Below, one piece after another: positions 25,934 to 34,011 of a stretch of DNA of 44,214 nucleotides. The DNA comes from Thermodesulfobacteriota bacterium. GTDB lineage: Bacteria > Desulfobacterota > Desulfobacteria > Desulfobacterales > JAUWMJ01. The number at the start of each line of letters is the position of its first letter. The stretch's first letter is position 1. The notes below the pieces were generated by a model. It was not told where the DNA came from. It made no database searches and worked only from the letters and a program-made list of their open reading frames with translations. The stretch spans positions 1-44,214 of the forward strand of contig JAXHVO010000019.1 of assembly GCA_034189135.1 (NCBI GenBank), read 5' to 3'. The translations under genes were made by a program, and so were the position numbers.

Positions 25934-26584
25934 ATGAAGATTGGGAACGCTTTTAATCGAATTTGTGGGCCTAAAAAAAAATGTGTTGCCGATGTACTGG
26001 AGCAAACAATCCAGTTGGCTGTTGAGATTGCCAGAGAAGGCCGTGAAGGCCGGAAAATCGGCACCCTTTTTGTCGTTTCCGATGAAAAGGAAGTTTTAAA
26101 AAGGTCACGACCTCTGATCCTCGATCCTCTTTATGGCCACCCGATAGACAGAAAAAAAATCTATGACCCCAACATGCGGGAAACGGTCAAAGAACTAGCC
26201 CAACTGGACGGTGCCTTTATTGTAAGCGGCGATGGAGTGGTAATTTCAGCTGCCCGCTATATCAACGCTTCATCCCGTCGGATTGAACTGCCGTTGGGGT
26301 TGGGAAGCCGGCATGTGGCGGCGGCTTCCATCAGCCGTGACACCCAGGCGGTGGCTGTGGTCGTATCTGAAAGCTCTGTGGTTCGCGTTTTCAACGAAGG
26401 CCAATTGATCGCCGAAATCATCCCGGAAATCTGGTTATTCGGAAATGAGGGCTTTAAAATTCCAGGACCGCATGAAGAACAGAAAATAGCTGATTTGCGT
26501 ATTGTGTCGATAAAAACCGGCCAAAAATTGAAACCAGACGATATAAAAGGTTCAGCGGGTGTCGATTTTGCAAGAGATAATTGA
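25934..26584 (+). CDS. Diadenylate cyclase (DAC/DisA_N)-like domain protein
   Basis: 216 aa, covering little more than a DAC domain. The catalytic DGA motif is at 92-94 (LDGAFIVS), and the RHR loop appears as GSRHVAAA (126-131), so the second Arg of the canonical RHRAA is Val. The following SISRDTQAVAVVVSE matches the DisA nucleotide-binding helix and strand. DAC enzymes make c-di-AMP from two ATP. No membrane helices (CdaA) or DisA C-terminal domains are present. An upstream GTG at 25883 is open, but ATG 25934 has GGAGG nearby and is preferred. It lies near a DHH/DHHA1-CBS protein (27135) that could degrade or sense the nucleotide. Activity is uncertain because of the changed motif. Confidence 0.78.
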   Translation: MKIGNAFNRICGPKKKCVADVLEQTIQLAVEIAREGREGRKIGTLFVVSDEKEVLKRSRPLILDPLYGHPIDRKKIYDPNMRETVKELAQLDGAFIVSGDGVVISAARYINASSRRIELPLGLGSRHVAAASISRDTQAVAVVVSESSVVRVFNEGQLIAEIIPEIWLFGNEGFKIPGPHEEQKIADLRIVSIKTGQKLKPDDIKGSAGVDFARDN

Positions 26585-26665
26585 ACCGGCTGGGGAAAAC
26601 CACAGATTTTTCATTGGTTATCGAGGGAGTTGGATCCATTTTATTGAAAAAGAAAGGAGAGAAAT

Positions 26666-26986
26666 ATGGCTGTTCAGGTGTTGATCAAACGAAAATTTGT
26701 AAAAGAAAAAGCTGAAGAGGTCGCCACACTCATGGTAAAATTACGATCCCTCGCCCGGGCACAACCGGGCTACATGTCCAGTGAGTCATTAAAATGCATC
26801 GAACCACCCCATGACGACGAGTACCTGATCAGATCGACCTGGCAATCTGCCGAAGACTGGAAGAAATGGCTAAATAGCAAAGACAGAAGTGCCATTCAGC
26901 AGCAGATCGATTCCATAACCCAAGAAAAAACCGAGTACAGAATTTATGAACCATTGGTAGGGGGTATCATCCCGAAAAAAAAATGA
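26666..26986 (+). CDS. Antibiotic biosynthesis monooxygenase (ABM) domain protein
   Basis: 106 aa with the ferredoxin-like dimeric alpha+beta barrel of the ABM family: VQVLIKRKFVKEKAEEVATLM, QPGYMSSESL, YLIRSTWQSAEDWKKWL. These are often stress-linked small enzymes or heme-binding proteins, and no cofactor ligand can be assigned. AAGGAGAG precedes the ATG. It lies between the DAC-like gene and the DHH-CBS gene, in the same direction, so it belongs to this plus-strand run. Confidence 0.85.
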   Translation: MAVQVLIKRKFVKEKAEEVATLMVKLRSLARAQPGYMSSESLKCIEPPHDDEYLIRSTWQSAEDWKKWLNSKDRSAIQQQIDSITQEKTEYRIYEPLVGGIIPKKK

Positions 26987-27134
26987 ATAACACAACCAGT
27001 GCGACATAAAATAATGACAAGCCAAGTATGCACTTAGCTATGACGAACACACAACGGATAAGGTTCAAAAGTCGATGAAAACACCACCACAAAGGCATTA
27101 AAGGCGATCCAGACTTAATATATATAAAACACCC

Positions 27135-28484
27135 GTGCATATTGTAACCACCCATAAAGGCACTGACTTCGACGCGTTGGCATCCATCGTTGCGGCAAAT
27201 TTGTTATATCCGGGCATGATAACGGTTTTGCCGGGAAGCCTCAATCCGAATGTCCATGCGTTCCTGTCGCTGCATAAAGATCTGTTTGACTTCTGCACCC
27301 CTGAAAAAATCAGCTTGGATAAAGTATCTAAACTGACTGTGGTTGATACAAACAGGTGGGACCGTCTGGATCGGCTGGATTCTCTGAAGAAAGACCCGCA
27401 TCTTGAAATTATCCTGTTCGACCATCATACCCACAAGGGGGATATCAACGCGAAATGGCAGTGCCAGGAAGAGATGGGCGCAAATATTACGCTGATGCTG
27501 CGTTATATCAAGGCGCAGAAAGAGTCAATCACCCCCATTCAGGCCAGCCTTTTTCTGGCAGGTCTTTATGAAGATACCGGCAATCTCACCTTTCAATCCA
27601 CAAAGGCGGAAGATGCCCATGCGGCAGGTTATTTGCTTGACAAAGGAGCGGAGCTTCAGATTGTCGGTACATTTCTCAGCCCGGCATACGGCCCAAAACA
27701 AAAAGATGTGCTGTACCGGCTGCTTAAAAATCCTTCCAGAACCACGGTGGGTGGAAATTTGTTTAGCATAAACCGCCTAAGAGTTCATGGTTACGTGAGC
27801 AATCTTGCCGTGGTGGTTCAGATGTACCGGCAAATATTGAATGTGGAAACGGCCTTCGGTATCTTTGCGCTGGATGGAAATCGCTGCCTGGTAATCGGCC
27901 GGAGTTCGTCGAGGGGTATTGATGTGGCAGCTGTCATGCGGCACATGGGGGGTGGCGGGCATCCCGGCGCAGGTTCGGCCATGCTGAAATCGACAGATCC
28001 GGCTGCTGTGGAAGATTGGATCAGGGCAATGATTGGTGAAGACCATCAAGCATCTATGAAAATTCGGGATTTGATGTCCTTTCCCGTACTGTCGTTGAAT
28101 CCCGAAATGACCATGAGCCAGGCCGGAAAAGTGTTGCGGGAAAAGGGCTACAAAGGATCTCCGGTGGTCACTGGCGGAAAACTGGTCGGCATCCTTTCAA
28201 GAAGGGACTTTCAAAAAATAAAGAAAGCACCACACTTCCAATCACCGGTCAAGGCGTTCATGAGTACCCGTGTAATCACCATCCATCCGGAAGAAAGTCC
28301 GGGTCAAGCGGCCCATTTGATGATAAAAAATGATTTGGGACGGCTTCCAGTGGTGGATGAAGGTGAAATCGTCGGTATCTTCAGCCGCTCCGATGTGGTG
28401 GCGAATCTGTATGGGCTGTGCCCCCTCGGCAATTGTCTGGCCACTGGTTGTAAACAAAATATTTTTTCTTTTGACACAGCTTAA
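27135..28484 (+). CDS. DHH/DHHA1 phosphoesterase with tandem CBS domains
   Basis: 449 aa. The DHH domain shows THKGTDFDALAS near the start (metal site), VVDTNR and LFDHHTH. DHHA1 ends with GGGGHPGAGSA (about residue 275). Two CBS domains follow (about 310-365 and 373-435: VLSLNPEMTMSQAGKVLREKG, VITIHPEES). The same architecture occurs as the N-terminal half of long A-adding tRNA nucleotidyltransferases, but the polymerase domain is absent, so this is a separate protein. DHH-DHHA1 enzymes include NrnA and GdpP/Pde2 phosphodiesterases. Adjacent to a DAC-like protein, a c-di-AMP or nanoRNA phosphodiesterase with adenine-nucleotide sensing CBS domains is plausible. GTG start; no clear RBS. Confidence 0.85.
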   Translation: MHIVTTHKGTDFDALASIVAANLLYPGMITVLPGSLNPNVHAFLSLHKDLFDFCTPEKISLDKVSKLTVVDTNRWDRLDRLDSLKKDPHLEIILFDHHTHKGDINAKWQCQEEMGANITLMLRYIKAQKESITPIQASLFLAGLYEDTGNLTFQSTKAEDAHAAGYLLDKGAELQIVGTFLSPAYGPKQKDVLYRLLKNPSRTTVGGNLFSINRLRVHGYVSNLAVVVQMYRQILNVETAFGIFALDGNRCLVIGRSSSRGIDVAAVMRHMGGGGHPGAGSAMLKSTDPAAVEDWIRAMIGEDHQASMKIRDLMSFPVLSLNPEMTMSQAGKVLREKGYKGSPVVTGGKLVGILSRRDFQKIKKAPHFQSPVKAFMSTRVITIHPEESPGQAAHLMIKNDLGRLPVVDEGEIVGIFSRSDVVANLYGLCPLGNCLATGCKQNIFSFDTA

Positions 28485-28538
28485 AAACGAAGGGTTGGTA
28501 AAAAACGCTTTTCAAGACTCAGCACATTTGAGGCACAA

Positions 28539-29894
28539 ATGGACCAAATCCAGCATTCCATAGAACAGAATTGTCATATCATATTTGACAGTATCGAAGA
28601 GGGTGTCTTTACGGTTGACTTGGACTGGCGTATTACTTCGTTTAACCGGGCAGCGGAAAAAATTACCGGGGTATCGAGGGAAAAGGCCATCGGACGGCCA
28701 TGTTTAGAGATTTTTTGTGCCAATGTATGCAAAACAGATTGTGTTCTTCGCAAGGTATTGAATACCAACAAACCGATTGTAAATATGCCGGTTTACATCA
28801 TCCGTTCTGATGCAAAGCGTATCCCCATCAGTGTTAATGCTACCATACTAAGAGATGACAGAGGCCATATCGTTGGCGGTGTTGAGACCTTCAGGGATTT
28901 GTCTAATTTGAGTAAGTTACAAAAGTCCTTTTACAAGCATTACTCTTTTGGAAATATTGTCAGCAGGAATAAAAAGATGCTGGAGATTTTTTCAACCCTG
29001 CTTTTAATTTCTGAAAGCGATTGCACCGTGTTAATAGAAGGGGAAACCGGCACAGGAAAAGAATTGTTGGCCCGGGCGGTGCATAATAACAGCCCGCAAA
29101 AAAATGGTCCTTTTATACCGGTCAACTGCGGAGCGTTACCCAACACCCTGATAGAATCAGAACTTTTTGGATACAAGGCAGGGGCCTTTACCGATGCCAA
29201 AACAGACAAGCCGGGTCGTTTTGAACTTGCGCAAAACGGGACGATTTTCTTAGATGAGATCGGAGATATTCCCCGGTCCTTGCAAAATCGTCTGTTGCGA
29301 GTTCTGGAAGAAAATGCTTATGAGCCTTTAGGTTCCGTAAAACCTGCCAAGACCAACGCCAGAATTGTAGCCGCAACCAATCGAGAACTGGAAAAATTGG
29401 TTGAAAAAAACAAATTCAGGGAAGATCTTTATTTTCGCATTAATGTGATGAAACTGACCCTGCCTGAGCTTGCGAAACGAAAGGAGGATATTCCTCTTTT
29501 AGTGGATCATTTTATCCAGCGTTTCAATAGTGATAAAAAGAAGAATATTTTAGGTGTCTCCCATGAAGCAATGGCTGCATTAGTACTTTATGACTGGCCC
29601 GGCAACATCCGCGAGCTTGAAAATGCCATTGAACACGCTTTTGTACTTTGCAGAGAAGAGCTTATTGGCCTGCATCACTTGCCGGATGAGCTTTTATCAA
29701 AGATTAATGCAACCTTTGCTGCAACAGGGACCACCCTGAGAGAAATTGAAAAAAACGCGATTTTCCAGACGCTTCAGAGAAATAACTGGAAAAGAGCGGT
29801 CACCGCCGATGAACTCGGAATCAACAAAAACACCCTCCGCCGCAAAATCATACGCTACGGAATTGAAATGGAAAAAGAGAGGTATAAGGAATGA
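28539..29894 (+). CDS. Sigma-54-dependent activator 2, PAS-AAA+-HTH
   Basis: 451 aa. The N-terminal PAS domain (about 12-125) contains the cysteine pattern C55-x4-C60-x3-C64-x3-C68. The AAA+ domain has Walker A GETGTGKE, GAFTDA at the sigma-54-contacting loop (instead of GAFTGA), Walker B FLDEIGD and R-finger region REDLYFRINV. The C-terminal HTH is WKRAVTADELGINKNTLRRK. GAGG is five bases before the ATG. The next gene (YkgJ-like) starts in an ATGA overlap, so the two are translationally coupled. It probably activates a nearby sigma-54 promoter; the partner is not identifiable. It resembles activator 3 (37223) more than activator 1. Confidence 0.92.
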   Translation: MDQIQHSIEQNCHIIFDSIEEGVFTVDLDWRITSFNRAAEKITGVSREKAIGRPCLEIFCANVCKTDCVLRKVLNTNKPIVNMPVYIIRSDAKRIPISVNATILRDDRGHIVGGVETFRDLSNLSKLQKSFYKHYSFGNIVSRNKKMLEIFSTLLLISESDCTVLIEGETGTGKELLARAVHNNSPQKNGPFIPVNCGALPNTLIESELFGYKAGAFTDAKTDKPGRFELAQNGTIFLDEIGDIPRSLQNRLLRVLEENAYEPLGSVKPAKTNARIVAATNRELEKLVEKNKFREDLYFRINVMKLTLPELAKRKEDIPLLVDHFIQRFNSDKKKNILGVSHEAMAALVLYDWPGNIRELENAIEHAFVLCREELIGLHHLPDELLSKINATFAATGTTLREIEKNAIFQTLQRNNWKRAVTADELGINKNTLRRKIIRYGIEMEKERYKE

Positions 29895-30694
29895 CAAAAA
29901 GCAACAAAGAGAATAAAAGGCAAGGCTTAACCGTACTCACTCCGAAAGAGCGGTTTAATTTTGAGTGTCATCAAGGCCTAGATTGCTTTACACGGTGTTG
30001 TCGTAATATTACTATTTTTCTGACCCCCTATGATATCATTCGTATGAAAAACGCACTTAAAATAACTTCGGAAGATTTTTTAGCCCGCTATACCGATATT
30101 GTGGTCGGCGATGCAGGATTGCCGGTAGCCGTGTTGAGAATGGGCGATGACGATAAGAAAAGCTGTCCCTTTGTGGCCCCAGAGGGATGCAAAATATACC
30201 AGGATCGGCCCTGGGCCTGCAGAATATATCCACTAAAACCTGAAAGTACCGAACTAACAGAAAAATCAGGAAAAGAATATTATTCTGTTATGGATGTTCC
30301 CTTCTGCCTCGGTCTTGCTGAGGATAGAGCCATGACTGTGGAAAGATGGAAGGTCGAACAGGGGATTCCCCTTTACTTAGAGATGGAAAATCCTTTTAAG
30401 AATATCACCATGAATAAATCTCTTAGAAATAATAAAATTATCAATAAAAAGATCCAGGAGATGTATTATATGGCCTGTTATGACCTGGATCGTTTCAGGC
30501 GCTTTGTATTTGAAAGCAAGTTTTTAGCGACCTTTGAGATGGACAGGAAAACGGTGGAAAAAATAAGGCAAGATGATGTTGAACTTTATAAATTCGCTAT
30601 GACATGGCTGGAATACGGTTTGCTCGGACAGCATGTGCTCAAGGTAAAACCCGCTGTCATGGAGGCCAAAAAGCAGGAGTTGAAAAACAAATGA
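29891..30694 (+). CDS. YkgJ-family cysteine cluster protein, copy 1
   Basis: 267 aa with the YkgJ-type pattern FECHQGLDCFTRCCRN near residues 24-40, followed by CPFVAPEGCKIYQDRPWACRIYPL with more cysteines. Together these form the Cys-rich metal-binding core (zinc or an FeS cluster) of the UPF0153/YkgJ family. The C-terminal about 110 residues are helical (MYYMACYDLDRFRRFVFESK). The start overlaps the activator 2 stop (ATGA), and the second YkgJ gene overlaps this one. The function of the family is unknown. Coupling to a sigma-54 activator suggests regulation of, or by, that activator (inference). Confidence 0.87.
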   Translation: MTKSNKENKRQGLTVLTPKERFNFECHQGLDCFTRCCRNITIFLTPYDIIRMKNALKITSEDFLARYTDIVVGDAGLPVAVLRMGDDDKKSCPFVAPEGCKIYQDRPWACRIYPLKPESTELTEKSGKEYYSVMDVPFCLGLAEDRAMTVERWKVEQGIPLYLEMENPFKNITMNKSLRNNKIINKKIQEMYYMACYDLDRFRRFVFESKFLATFEMDRKTVEKIRQDDVELYKFAMTWLEYGLLGQHVLKVKPAVMEAKKQELKNK

Positions 30695-31452
30695 TAGATC
30701 AGCCATTGATGCAATCCATACCGGACCGAAAGTTTAGGTTTGCCTGCCATAAAGACTTGCCTTGCTTCACCAAGTGTTGTGCCAATCTTAATCTGGTGCT
30801 TACACCTTACGATGTCATTCGCCTTAAAAACAGGCTCAACCTCTCATCAGAGGCATTTTTAGAAACTTTCACCACCAGTGATATCGACCAATCCTATGGT
30901 GTTCCGGTGGTCAGGTTAAAAATGAAAGACGATGAAAGCAGAAACTGTCCGTTTGTAAGCCGGAAAGGTTGTGCGGTCTATGAAGATCGGCCCGGTGCCT
31001 GTCGGCTTTACCCGTTGGGACGTGCGGCTTTAAAAATTAGTGAAAAATATTCTGCCGGCGAGTATTACTTTGTGGTGAAAGAATCTCATTGTCTCGGATT
31101 CAACGAAGAACAGGAATGGACGGTTCAAGAATGGATCGTGGATCAAGGGGTGGATGAAGATAATGAAACAAATGAGTTGTTTATGAATATTACTGCAGGC
31201 AGGCAGGCAAAAGTCATTAAGGCGCTCAGCGACCCGCAACTACAGATGTTTTATCTGGCCTGCTACAACCTGGATGAATTCAGGCGCTTTGTATTTGAAA
31301 CCACTTTTCTGGATAAGTTTGACATTGCCCCGGATGTTCTGACCCATATTCAAACAGATGATATGAAATTGATGGCATTTGCCTTTAAATGGCTTAGATT
31401 TTCTCTCTTCGGAGAAAAGACGCTTCAAATCAGGCAACATCTCCGTGTTTAA
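30691..31452 (+). CDS. YkgJ-family cysteine cluster protein, copy 2
   Basis: 253 aa, a paralogue of the preceding gene: FACHKDLPCFTKCCANLNL, CPFVSRKGCAVYEDRPGACRLYPL, and the same C-terminal helices (FYLACYNLDEFRRFVFETTFL). It is a tandem duplication with clear divergence. An earlier in-frame start (30604) lies inside copy 1; the ATG at 30691 overlapping the stop of copy 1 (ATGA) and preceded by AGGAG is preferred. The two proteins may form a heterodimer or act on different targets. Confidence 0.87.
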   Translation: MIDQPLMQSIPDRKFRFACHKDLPCFTKCCANLNLVLTPYDVIRLKNRLNLSSEAFLETFTTSDIDQSYGVPVVRLKMKDDESRNCPFVSRKGCAVYEDRPGACRLYPLGRAALKISEKYSAGEYYFVVKESHCLGFNEEQEWTVQEWIVDQGVDEDNETNELFMNITAGRQAKVIKALSDPQLQMFYLACYNLDEFRRFVFETTFLDKFDIAPDVLTHIQTDDMKLMAFAFKWLRFSLFGEKTLQIRQHLRV

Positions 31453-31463
31453 AGACGGAATTT

Positions 31464-31733
31464 TTATTCCTCAATAATATCATCTTTGAGGGCGTCAGAG
31501 GACCACACCGGAAGGGGCGCGCATTTACCGGTATCGGGATCTAAACGGCAGCGATACGATGCCTTTGTTGCCGTCTGTTCCCATATTTGTTCCCAACCCT
31601 GAACGAAATAGGAGCAGGCATCGTTAAAACAGACATAAAAAAATTCATTGGGCCAGGTGGAGGCAATGGGGACCTTCCATTTTTTCATCTTTTGTCCACA
31701 GTGAGGGCATCGTGGCGTTTTCGGTTGGACCAT
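31464..31733 (-). CDS. Small zinc-ribbon protein (ogr/Delta-like)
   Basis: 89 aa with CPHCGQKM near residue 9 and CFNDACSYF near 35, a four-cysteine zinc ribbon of the type seen in ogr/Delta-like and related uncharacterised proteins. The remainder (YRCRLDPDTGKC) has two more cysteines and an acidic tail (DDIIEE). It is convergent with the YkgJ pair, 11 bases after its end. A regulatory or adaptor role is typical for such proteins, but nothing specific is shown. Confidence 0.75.
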   Translation of the reverse strand: MVQPKTPRCPHCGQKMKKWKVPIASTWPNEFFYVCFNDACSYFVQGWEQIWEQTATKASYRCRLDPDTGKCAPLPVWSSDALKDDIIEE

Positions 31734-31875
31734 CCTAATATTTCGTTCCTTTCAATACGGAGCAACTTATTTAATTCAAAAAACATTTGCCAAAAGCAGG
31801 AAAATCTGGCTGAAATTAACATAAAAACGATAAATTTAAAACGATTTAAAAATATTAATCAAGCAGGGATTGAAC

Positions 31876-32136
31876 ATGACCAAAATCATAGAAAAAAATG
31901 ACCTCCCCAACGATTACTATGAAGCCGCACTAGAAAAAGAATCGCTGGTTATGACACCTCATTGTGCATGCGGCAATGCGCTTAATGATGATTACTTTTG
32001 TGAGAAATGCCATAAAAGATGTCATTGCAACCAAATTATCTGTCATGATGAAACAACACTTGAACGGGTGAAAAGCTACGCGTGGAAATCATCTCAATTT
32101 TCCGTTTTTAAAGTCAAACTTGCCCAAGATATGTAA
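31876..32136 (+). CDS. Small Cys-rich protein of unknown function
   Basis: 86 aa with a compact cysteine set: CACGNAL, CEKCHKRCHCNQIICHD (residues about 33-60), probably binding one or two zinc ions or an FeS cluster. I do not recognise the family. The ATG is preceded by AGGGATTGAAC, a weak RBS. It lies between two minus-strand genes, apparently as its own unit. It could be one of several small metal-binding proteins in this part of the window. Confidence 0.65.
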   Translation: MTKIIEKNDLPNDYYEAALEKESLVMTPHCACGNALNDDYFCEKCHKRCHCNQIICHDETTLERVKSYAWKSSQFSVFKVKLAQDM

Positions 32137-32147
32137 TATGGAGCAAG

Positions 32148-33449
32148 CTATAAATCTTTAAGTTTTTGGATTGCTGCATCGATCATTTTTTCGCCCCCGA
32201 TTCTTTCATTGGCGGCAACCATAGCAGGCAGAGCCTTTACGTTGTTGAATTTACCCAGGGCATCTCCAGCCCAATTGACGATATGAGAACTCTTATGCTC
32301 AAGAAGGCGTAAAAGCAACTCATAAGAGGCCGGGGTGCGAATATTTCCCAGCACCGATACGATTCCGGTTTTTATGGAGTCAAACTCCTGATCTCTGGCA
32401 AACGCCTCGTCAATGTCAGGTACTACGCTTTCTCCTATTTTCTCCAGATAATGAAGGCTGGCTCCTGAGGCATAGGAAAAACCAAACATGGATATGTCAA
32501 TCAGAGCACCCTTGGCCCGTTCGTTTTTATAACAGGAAAGAATTTCAGGGACAAAAAGACCTGTCCAGGAGTATTTACAAGCCAAAGGCAGGATATATGG
32601 AATAACTTCAGGTCCTGTTTCCTTGAGCCTATCCAGTGTTTTCCCCAGTTTATCACGCCGCAGTTCAAGGCCATTGGAGTGCTTCTGGGGGAATTGGTTG
32701 GTATCATCAGCCGTTTGGAGGTTTTTGACCAGTGTGATTATTTTCGGATTTTCCGGCTCAGGATACTGCGCCTTATAATCTTTTGCCTTGAGCGCAATCC
32801 AGTATTTTTGCAGCCAGGTGAGGGGAGGATAGTAGTAGGACAATGCAGGCCTGTCTATTTCAGCATCGCGATAACGCCCGTGTTCGATAAAATACGCTTT
32901 TTCCGATCTGGAAACAACCAATCGATGACTGCAGATTTTAATCGCTTCCTCGCACTCACCGGAATATAAGTGACCCGTTGCCACGATGTCGTGAAGTCTG
33001 TCCTCATTGGGGTAACGCTTGAGCAAATTTAATGCAGAATGTATGGCTTTGGAATATTGGTGTGAACCCAGCAGGGAAAAAGCCTTTTCTATATGCCGGA
33101 TCAGTTGTTCCTGTTCTTTTTCCTTTTCCTGAAGATCTTTTTTTTGTTCCATCTGATTCATGCGCTTTGCCGCCTCATGTTTTTCCAGACAGCAATGTTT
33201 GTATTTTTTCCCCGATCCGCACGGACAGGATTCATTCCTGCCGATTTTATCCGATTTTACATCGGTAAGTTCGACCCTTTTGCGTTCAGCCTGAGACAGC
33301 AAATCATCACGCATCTGAAACAGTTGTTCCCTGGTTATTCCAGCTTTTAAAGCGATAGTCTCCGGATTGCCCCCCTGAAGAAGTTGCAATACAGGATCAA
33401 GCTCTGCTTCTGTCATGGCTTCAAATTGTAACTTATTGGAAATGCTCAT
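32148..33449 (-). CDS. SEC-C motif protein with HTH-like and HEAT/TPR-like regions
   Basis: 433 aa. Near residue 70 is a SEC-C zinc motif (GRNESCPCGSGKKYKHCC), usually a C-terminal tail of SecA or accessory protein. N-terminal to it is a short helical segment resembling a transposase-type HTH (PETIALKAGITREQLFQ). After it comes a Lys/Glu-rich coiled coil, then TPR-like helices (about 115-180) and a C-terminal HEAT-like repeat region (SYELLLRLLEHKSSHIVNWAGDALGKF). This is an uncommon combination. It could be a protein-quality-control or export adaptor. ATG 33449 is preferred over an upstream GTG at 33482. Confidence 0.7.
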   Translation of the reverse strand: MSISNKLQFEAMTEAELDPVLQLLQGGNPETIALKAGITREQLFQMRDDLLSQAERKRVELTDVKSDKIGRNESCPCGSGKKYKHCCLEKHEAAKRMNQMEQKKDLQEKEKEQEQLIRHIEKAFSLLGSHQYSKAIHSALNLLKRYPNEDRLHDIVATGHLYSGECEEAIKICSHRLVVSRSEKAYFIEHGRYRDAEIDRPALSYYYPPLTWLQKYWIALKAKDYKAQYPEPENPKIITLVKNLQTADDTNQFPQKHSNGLELRRDKLGKTLDRLKETGPEVIPYILPLACKYSWTGLFVPEILSCYKNERAKGALIDISMFGFSYASGASLHYLEKIGESVVPDIDEAFARDQEFDSIKTGIVSVLGNIRTPASYELLLRLLEHKSSHIVNWAGDALGKFNNVKALPAMVAANERIGGEKMIDAAIQKLKDL

Positions 33450-33562
33450 AAAATATTTCTTTTCAATAATTGGCAGCCGCACAAGGGTGCCAACTCATAC
33501 GGCTGCCAATGGAGGATACCTGTATGGCATTACACAGGTATCAGACCAACAACGTTTCTATG

Positions 33563-33907
33563 TTAACAGATGCTCCATCTCACATTCCTGAATTTTTTCT
33601 CAAAAGTCCGGAAATTTTCAGGATTAAGGATATGCATTCCATGTTGATCAAACTTTAATAACCGATAAGAATCTATTTCTTCTTGTTCATCCACGATCTC
33701 ATCGCACAGGGCGACCAGACTATCTACTGCATCCACATGAGTTTCAACGGTCGCCCGAACAATAGACATATTCGAATTTTCCGGGTCTTTTTTAAAGCCG
33801 GCCAATATTACCTCTGTCTTTCGATCATCGTTAACCGGTATGGGGAAAACCGCAACATAGATTTCTGTCACCCGCTCAATCATATCTTTTTTATCAAAAT
33901 CTATCAT
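33563..33907 (-). CDS. Conserved hypothetical protein
   Basis: 114 aa; I do not recognise the family. It is acidic, has no signal or membrane segment, and looks like a mixed alpha/beta domain (EIYVAVFPIPVNDDRKTEVI, IVRATVETHVDAVD). A good RBS (AAAGGAG, 7 bases upstream) supports the ATG. It follows aprA on the same strand, in the place where qmoABC is often found, but shows no similarity to Qmo. Confidence 0.68.
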   Translation of the reverse strand: MIDFDKKDMIERVTEIYVAVFPIPVNDDRKTEVILAGFKKDPENSNMSIVRATVETHVDAVDSLVALCDEIVDEQEEIDSYRLLKFDQHGMHILNPENFRTFEKKFRNVRWSIC

Positions 33908-34011
33908 TTCAGCACTCCTTTAATTGGGCGGAAACATCAACTACTGGACTGGAAACGGAATGAACCCCCAGGTTTGCAATTTTCCGGGCACCTGGGGGCT
34001 TGTTAGAAAGC

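Noticed and set aside
25934-26584. Full DisA
   Set aside because: The protein contains little beyond the DAC domain; the linker and HhH DNA-binding domains of DisA are absent.
27135-28484. CCA/A-adding tRNA nucleotidyltransferase
   Set aside because: The DHH-CBS-CBS part matches the N-terminal half of the long form, but the polymerase domain is missing and the next gene follows immediately.
32148-33449. SecA or a transposase because of the SEC-C and HTH-like motifs
   Set aside because: The SEC-C motif is internal, no SecA ATPase domain is present, and no DDE or other transposase motif was found.
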